A stretch of DNA of 64,000 bases from Timema cristinae (Eukaryota > Arthropoda > Insecta > Phasmatodea > Timematidae): NCBI GenBank assembly GCA_039000515.1, contig JBCFYV010000012.1, positions 3,068,005 through 3,132,004 on the forward strand, in the 5' to 3' direction. The position numbers and the translations under genes are program-made. Below the pieces are notes generated by a model. The model was not told the origin of the DNA and did no database searches. It saw nothing but the letters and a program-made list of their open reading frames with translations. Of this stretch, positions 58,140 to 64,000 are shown in pieces; the stretch's first letter is position 1; the number at the start of each line of letters is the position of its first letter.

Positions 58140-58935
58140 AACTAATATAGGTGTTTTTCTTTCATCTTGGGAAGGTTGATTTAGAGGAAGTTAACCCGCA
58201 TTTGCGTGAAAAAAAACCCCGGTTCGCACGTCCGAGATTCGAACATTGGTCGATTGATGAACACGCTTTTGTTCAACTAAAAATAAAATTGTACTTGCAA
58301 GAAATACGCCGTTAAAAGGGCGTTTCATAAGGTCCCGGGTTCGATGTCTGTGGGGGGAAAACTGATTTTCGGCGATTTCAAAACAAAATTAAGATAGGTT
58401 TGTTTTCATCTTGGGAAGGCTGATTTAGAGGAAGTTAACCCGCATTTGCGAATTAAGTTAATTAATACGCGTTTTTTTTATTCTCTCTTAACTTGTAGAG
58501 CCAGGGTTTGTAAAACACATTTTTTTGAAGTTATACTTCTTTAGGTGCGTTATGAAAAAATGATGAGAGTGAAATTTTAAGATGCGCGCGCATCACTGTA
58601 ACACAAAAGTAACAGGTTGAAGTTAAACCGCTCATTAAGTCACGAAAAAAAAGAAGCTACCAACGAAATAGAAATAGAACCTCTGTTAGTTGCGCATGTT
58701 GGTACGCTCGTCGCCTCTGATCACTGTTTTCATATATATAATATTTATCCACATGTTTCTAGTTTCTACATTCACAACACGTGTTTTAGTTTCATACAAG
58801 TGCGAATTATATATGTGCTAATAAATTATATTCAGTAGTGATTTAAATTGAATATTTTGATTAATATTATTTACTATTCGAAAATATTAGTGAAAAAAAT
58901 TGTGCTTATAGACTTTTTCAAGTGCTACAATATAA
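58140..58935. repeat. segmental duplication, copy A
   Basis: Blocks shared with 59507-60470: TTTTTCTTTCATCTTGGGAA, CGCACGTCCGAGATTCGAAC, AATACGCCGTTAAAAGGGCG, GGTCCCGGGTTCGATGTCTG, CTTGTAGAGCCAGGGTTTGT, and AGTAGTGATTTAAATTGAAT (58834). Block order differs between copies: the AGTAGTGATT block follows here but precedes in copy B. Confidence 0.8.
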
Positions 58936-59506
58936 TTGAGGTTAACTATCCGTATGTATTATTAATTGATATAAATTTTAAAAAAAAATTGTATTTATTT
59001 ATATTATTAGTTTAAAGTTTAAGTTCCATTAATAAAACATTAATGTTTATAGAAACTTTAAAACTTATTTTAAAGTTATACTAACTGCCATATTTAGTGA
59101 CGAGATGTCTTTGGACTTGGAGGAATACAAACCTCTTTGGATCTAGACGAAGATTACACAGTTCGTAGTTTTGTTTTGTAATACTGCAAGAAATGACATT
59201 GCGTTGTTTGAATGTAAAAATTCAACAATAAAAGGTACGTAATTGTTTTGTTACCACTGTCTAAATTGAAACAAATTTTGTGCTTGACATACGTTTTGTT
59301 ATTTTAATTAATTCATTATTAATTGGAGTACAGTTATGTAACTAATTGTATTTTAAGCCATTACAATAATATGCCGCCATTTAAATTTATTGAAGTGACA
59401 ATCATGATTTAATAGTTGCGCCTGCTCCTTTTAGTGAATAGGGATTTGGAACATATTTCAAACTTGCGCTGGCGCAACTATTTGCTCCCTTTGGTGAATC
59501 CAGGCC

Positions 59507-60470
59507 CAGTAGTGATTTAAATTGAATATTTTGATTAATATTATTTACTATTCGTAAATATTAGTGAAAAAAATTGTGCTTATAGACTTTCTCAAGTTCT
59601 CCAATATAATTGAGGTTAACTATCCGTATGTATTATTTATTGATATAAATTAAAATATTATTATTTAACATAATTAATACTAAATATTATTAAATTATTT
59701 TTTATTTTTTAATGATGCCAAAGAAGTATAACTTCTCACGCGCGTACATAAGTACACACACCCATTTTTTTTTTCGCTTTCCCCTAGTTATTTACAAAGT
59801 GTTTGTAACGGCCTTCAAGGAAGTATAACTAATATAGGTGTTTTTCTTTCATCTTGGGCAGGTTGATTTAGAGGAATTTAACCCGCATTTGCGTGAAAAA
59901 AAATACCCCTGGTTCGCACGTCCGAGATTCGAACATTCTACTATTTGGTCGTTTGATGAACACGCTTTTGTTCAACTAAAAATAAAATATTTTGTACTTG
60001 CAAGAAATACGCCGTTAAAATGGCGTTTCATATGGTCCCGGGTTCGATGTTTGTGGGGGGAAAATTGACTTTCGGCGATTTCAAAACAAAATTAAGAGAG
60101 GTTTGTTTTCATCTTGTGAAGGCTGATTTAGAGGAAGTTAACCCGCATTTGCGTGGAGACAACTCCGATCCACTAGCTTGTATGGATGGAAATTATTTTT
60201 CCTCTAAAATTGATAACACGCTACTATTGTGAAAGTTGCAGACTTGACGTATGAATAGACCTACGAGTTATTCTAGTATTTCAAAATTAAATTAATTAAT
60301 AGGGGTTTTTTTCATACTAAACTTGAAATAAACTCCGAACCGCTTTTATTTTGGCATTCAATAAACACACAACAGTTACCGGTACTTTCAGCGATTTCAA
60401 AACAAAATTAAGTTAATTAATACGCGTTTCTCTAAACTTGTAGAGCCAGGGTTTGTAAAAACACTTTTTG
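59507..60470. repeat. segmental duplication, copy B
   Basis: AGTAGTGATTTAAATTGAAT at 59508 begins the copy, followed by the TTTTTCTTTCATCTTGGGCA block at 59840, GGTCCCGGGTTCGATGTTTG near 60032, and CTTGTAGAGCCAGGGTTTGT near 60437. Divergence from copy A is a few per cent. TAACGGCCTTCAAGGAAG also repeats near 59807 and 60499. Short ORFs in these blocks are shadows of the repeat. Confidence 0.8.
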
Positions 60471-60689
60471 TTGTTGTTAGCTTTCTTCCTTAGTTTGTAA
60501 CGGCCTTCAAGGAAGAAAGGCAATAGCACGTTGGGAAGTTTTTATGACGAGGGCAGCGACTCCCTTTGTTCATGACAGGCTCTGTGGGGCTGACAGTGAC
60601 TCACGTGTCCCCTATTTGCGGGATGTGGCAATCATCAGATTTTCAGCTCTGTGAAAGCTGAGGGAAAGGGTTGAACACACATCTGCGCT

Positions 60690-61421
60690 CACGATATATT
60701 CTTGTCCTGACTCGTCTGCCCGGAAACCTGACGCCCCGATGACCTCAATATCTATTCTTGTCTACACACGCATTGTCTGCCCGCCAACCTGGTGCCAGGA
60801 GGGGGGGGGGGAAGTGAAAGCTGCGGGAAAGGGTTGCACACACACCTGCTATTCTTGTCTCAACTCGTCTCTAAGCAAGAATCAACTGGTTTTTTTGCAG
60901 CCTGAAGGGGGGGAGGGGCTGGAGGGGTGAGGGGGGAAAACCAACAGCGGAGTGAAGGAGAAAGTTGACATTACACGACTGAAGCTCGATAGAGAAGGGT
61001 CGAAGCACCTCGGTAGCCATGAATAAAAACTCCAACACCCCCCATCCTACCTTTGATAGAGAAGGGTCTCAGCAGCCATGGCGCGAGGAACGCCCAACTC
61101 CAACCAACAAGGCCACCGTGAATAAAAAACTCCAACACTCCTAATTAACAATAATCAATTAACGATAATTATTCACCAACATGTACGTGGTTGGACGGCT
61201 GGAGGGGAGGGGGGAAATAACAGTCAATCAGAGGAAAGTAGGTCAGGGGGTGAGGGAAAAATAACAGCCAATCAGAGGAAAGTAGGTCAGGGGTGGGGGA
61301 AGCCAGGTCAGGGGTGGAGGAAAAATAACAACCAATCAGAGAGCAGGAGACGTGGTCACGTGACCTGTCTCGGCCAATCAGCGTCAAGGTCAAGTTGATT
61401 CCATACGCCAATATCACTAGT
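60690..61421 (-). repeat. right TIR of 16.2-kb element
   Basis: This is the reverse complement of the left TIR from the tip through the CCAAT-like zone (61200-61380), the GATTATTGTTAAT zone (about 61150), the TTGATTCTTGCTTAG block (about 60880), and three iterons (60697, 60753, 60850). It has a local duplication around 61010-61085 (GATAGAGAAGGGTC twice) and lacks part of the iteron zone found on the left. No TATA promoter equivalent to 46216 is seen inside it. Confidence 0.85.
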
Positions 61422-61442
61422 CATAAGTTATCACACCCAAAA

Positions 61443-61650
61443 TATAACTTGGTTTTGGGTGACGCGGAGGTCAGGGCTTGAATTCCTGTTCTGTGTACTG
61501 AGGGACGATTTTCCTAATGATTTCCCTCTCTCTTTCTCCACTCAAATTCGTGTACATTTCTTTTTAAATACACCTTTCTAATTTACTCTATTATTGTAAA
61601 GAGTCGGATAGCTCAGACCTTCAGTAAGATGTGGTGTACATAAAAATAAA
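61443..61650 (+). repeat. diverged SINE
   Basis: GGTCAGGGCTTGAATTCCTG (B box), GTACTGAGGGACGATTTTCC and CTCCACTCAAATTCGTGTAC follow the family order, and a degraded tail AGTCGGATAGCTCAGACCTT ends it. Confidence 0.55.
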
Positions 61651-61799
61651 ACACTATGCCATTGGGTACTCATTATTTTAAGGGAGTCTTATTATAACTT
61701 CAACCTATTCAACATCCTCTCAATAAATTAAAAAACCTAGTTACGTATATCTTGAACAAATTTAATCCAAGTTTGACACCTTACCTCAACTATAAGCAC

Positions 61800-61856
61800 T
61801 TCTTACCACAGAACTGAAGTTCCGAGAATCGAATCCCGGCATGACTAAAACATTTA
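61800..61856 (-). repeat. tRNA-like SINE head, minus strand
   Basis: In reverse, CATGCCGGGATTCGATTCTC includes a B box. It resembles the heads at 6425-6485 and 44995-45090. Confidence 0.4.
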
Positions 61857-62141
61857 CCAATGGTGAAATTTAAATTTGCTGGAATGCGTATTGTGTCTGT
61901 TCTAATATTAAGTTAGCTTGTAATTCACCTGTCGCTTATGATAATGCTCACTAAATATACAAAAATAAAAACTTAAATTTTAAGATTTAAATCTAACTTA
62001 ATCGCGCGAAGAAACTTTCACTATATTTTGATTTTATTTCTAATCTAAAGATGATATCTATAATGTTTGAAAAGATTATATATATGTTTGTGTCCACCCA
62101 GTGACGCACTAAGAAATTTACTTTAGGTAGGGCATACAATC

Positions 62142-62210
62142 AAGGCCATAGCCAGAATACAATTTAGGGGAAAAGGGTTTTTTGGCGTCACCCTCATCTT
62201 CAAAGCTTTA
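62142..62210 (+). mobile_element. MITE terminus, same family as 12516-12852
   Basis: CAAGGCCATAGCCAGAATAC at 62142 matches CAAGGCCGTAGCCAGTCCAT (reverse complement of the 12852 end). The following AGGGGAAAAGGGTTTTTTGG corresponds to the CAGGGGGGTTTGGTGG of that copy. The other end was not located. Confidence 0.5.
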
Positions 62211-62621
62211 GAAGATGCATTAGTATTAGTTACCTCTATAGTTATTTTCATGAAAACTAAAGACAACTATTAAATAACATAATTTCTGTAAATGACAATT
62301 TTTTAGTTTATAGTAGGTATTTATAATAGAAAGCACTCAAATCTGTTAAATTTATACACTTTTTTTTATTTATGAATAAAGGAGGAGGAAAATGTATAAC
62401 TTTAAAAGATGGTGTTATTTTGAACTGTAGAACCATTTTGATAACATCTGCTCGTTATAAATAGCTAATTATAGCTTCCAGAAGTGTATAGGATTTTCTA
62501 AATTTTCCAGAGATTAAGTTTTGTAGTAAATTGATATTTTATTATTAGATATTAATTATTATCGTTTGAAATAAATTTTAATTCACTATCGGTTCCATGT
62601 TATTTCTTAAGGCCTCTAAGG

Positions 62622-63019
62622 TAGCATTTTTCAAACTGGGCTCCGCCTTAGTTATCTGAGGCTACGTGGCGCTATTATATAATGTTATTTAGTTTTTCAC
62701 ATTATAAAATTGCATCATTAATTAGGATTGCCAATTTTTTTTTCAAATCTAAATAAATTATACATGCCACACAAGCCACTAATAAATAAATTATATTGAT
62801 TTAGATTATGCATTTTTCAATGTGAACTTTTTGCACAAACTGGTGGGAAAGTGTAGTTTTTCTTTTATATTCATTCAAGTATTAAATTATAAAAGACTTG
62901 TGAGATTTAAATGTATTTATTCAATGATCATAATACTAGTGTAAATATTTTTATCAGAGTTCGGCCATTCATTTTTTCTGGTACAAAGGCTCCTTCGGTC
63001 TAAAATGTGAGAGCCCCTG
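62622..63019. mobile_element. hAT-type MITE, 398 bp
   Basis: Left end TAGCATTTTTCAAACTGGGC; right end in reverse complement CAGGGGCTCTCACATTTTAG. The flanks CTCTAAGG (62614-62621) and GTCTAAGT (63020-63027) share TCTAAG, fitting the nTCTAGAn-like 8-bp hAT TSD. There is no coding content. Confidence 0.65.
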
Positions 63020-63027
63020 GTCTAAGT

Positions 63028-64000
63028 CAATATATGTTAATGTGTTAAATAACACGCTCTGGTAGCTTTGTCAGTTCGAAGAAATTGGGTGGGGTGCGAG
63101 TGATTCTGAAGTCTCTATAAGCGAGGTCCTCGGTGTAATAACCCATATCTTGTGTTAAGAGACTTAAAAACTAAAACGAACTTAATTACCAGAATAATGG
63201 CTACTAGCTATATACATTTTCTTGTATACAATATATGGAAACTATTATGGTTGTACTTTTTTCAAATGAGAATATAACAGGCACTTTTAATATGTGTTGT
63301 GTGTGTGTGTTTTGAATACAAAGTCTTTAAAAGGAGTCTATGTATCCGACTCATCTTGTGTGTCTTATGTTTTAGTTATACAGTATATGATTTATGTTTT
63401 TATTGAAATTATTAGGGGTCATGGGAGAGGGTGCCCCGTTTACCCCACCCCCTTGGGTGCGCCTCTGGTTTTAAGTAAACGCTTAGTGAGAGAAGGGCAT
63501 TTTATCATAGATTTAATTAATTTATTAAATATGACAGTTATTTCAATAGTTTTTATGAACTTATAATATCCCTTTTTCTCGTAAAGAGAAAAAAAATCAA
63601 AATTCTATCTATTATTTTTTATTTAATTAAAGGATACTAAATTTTTAGTTCAACACCCTTTAAAATAGGTTTAAACAATATATAATAATGTTAACAATGA
63701 ATAGTTTTTGATTCAGTGTGTTAGAGGAGTCTCGCATTTTATATTATCAAGTCAATATAGTAAGAATAATATTTATCTTAAAAATGTTAATTCAAGTTTA
63801 AATGTAATTATAATTATACAAAAATGTACATTTGTTATATTTGAATATGATGTATTTTCACTGTCTAAAATATGTTTTTCAAGTAAATAGAGTAAGCTCT
63901 AGTATTGTTGTTTTTTCATTGTATCTTCACGCCAGTCAATGCTTTCCGTATTTAATAGCATATATAAGGTAGGTATGAGGAAGATAGAATTATGAGAAGT
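63028..64000. other. no supported features
   Basis: A/T-rich sequence with a short GT run at 63295-63310. ORFs at 63294-63566 and 63708-63890 show no domain and are composed of common A/T codons. Confidence 0.35.

Larger units (their letters stand above)
45215..61421. mobile_element. 16.2-kb TIR element, Polinton/Maverick-sized, novel content
   Basis: The left end is AGTAGTGATATTGGCGTATG; the right end in reverse complement is ACTAGTGATATTGGCGTATG, one mismatch in 20. The flanks are a perfect 6-bp TSD, CATAAG, at 45209-45214 and 61422-61427. TIR length (0.7-1.0 kb), total length, 6-bp TSD and AG start all fit Polintons. No polymerase B, integrase, ATPase, protease or capsid frame of any length is present. 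Instead there are four small ORFs (46276-46566, 48956-49687, 49794-50153, 52059-52709), an AT-rich array, tRNA-like repeats and nested insertions. It may be a non-autonomous Polinton derivative or an integrated virus-like element of unknown type. Confidence 0.85.

Noticed and set aside
45245..61400. Minus-strand ORF 61169-61417 and plus-strand ORFs 45523-45732 as genes
   Set aside because: They lie in the TIRs and reflect the CCAAT-like and C-rich tandem repeats; frames are not kept between the two arms.
45215..61421. Teratorn-like piggyBac-virus fusion
   Set aside because: The piggyBac has its own complete TIRs and TTAA sites and is nested; the outer element has different ends and a 6-bp TSD, so piggyBac did not mobilise it.

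Overview
The window looks like repeat-dense, AT-rich nuclear DNA from an animal, most likely an arthropod. The reasons are an R1-clade LINE, a Jockey-like LINE, piggyBac and several hAT elements, tRNA-derived SINEs with (AAT)n tails, an intron in a transposase gene, and no bacterial-style gene packing. The species cannot be named. No conserved host gene was recognised; nearly every coding stretch belongs to a mobile or virus-like element.

Layout. 1-2109: AT-rich DNA with SINE pieces. 2110-10516: an 8.4-kb palindrome with 3.3- and 4.0-kb arms, ends AGTAGGGAGG and a perfect 6-bp target-site duplication (TSD) GCCCAG. 12516-12852: a small MITE. 13323-18555: a hAT element with a broken transposase, a 15-bp minisatellite and a Jockey-like LINE that is itself split by a 981-bp inverted-repeat element carrying a hairpin repeat. 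18556-23600: sparse repeats. 23604-28302: about 4.7 kb of 46-bp satellite. 28630-31683: an inactive hAT element with an intron-split BED finger. 31998-42189: SINEs, microsatellites and hAT-type MITEs. 42190-44910: a 5'-truncated R1-like LINE with a 9-bp TSD. 45215-61421: a 16.2-kb element with long terminal inverted repeats (TIRs) and a 6-bp TSD CATAAG. 61422-64000: SINE and MITE fragments.

The most interesting object is the 45215-61421 element. Its size, 0.7-1 kb TIRs and 6-bp TSD fit the Polinton/Maverick class, but no DNA polymerase B, integrase, protease, ATPase or capsid gene is visible. Its left side carries compact small genes: a TATA promoter just inside the TIR, then ORFs of 96, 243 and 119 residues. 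All three seem to carry divergent copies of one short module (L-x-[DE]-L, a Tyr about six residues later, then a hydrophobic strand ending in LP). A 2.3-kb piggyBac deletion derivative has landed exactly on the stop codon of the first ORF. An opposing 216-residue ORF with an internal duplication lies beyond an AT-rich tandem array. The 8.4-kb palindrome shares the AGTAG start and 6-bp TSD, so it may be a non-autonomous relative.

All calls come from reading the sequence by eye; no database search was run. Boundaries supported by TSDs are the firmest part of this annotation, and functions of the small ORFs are unknown.
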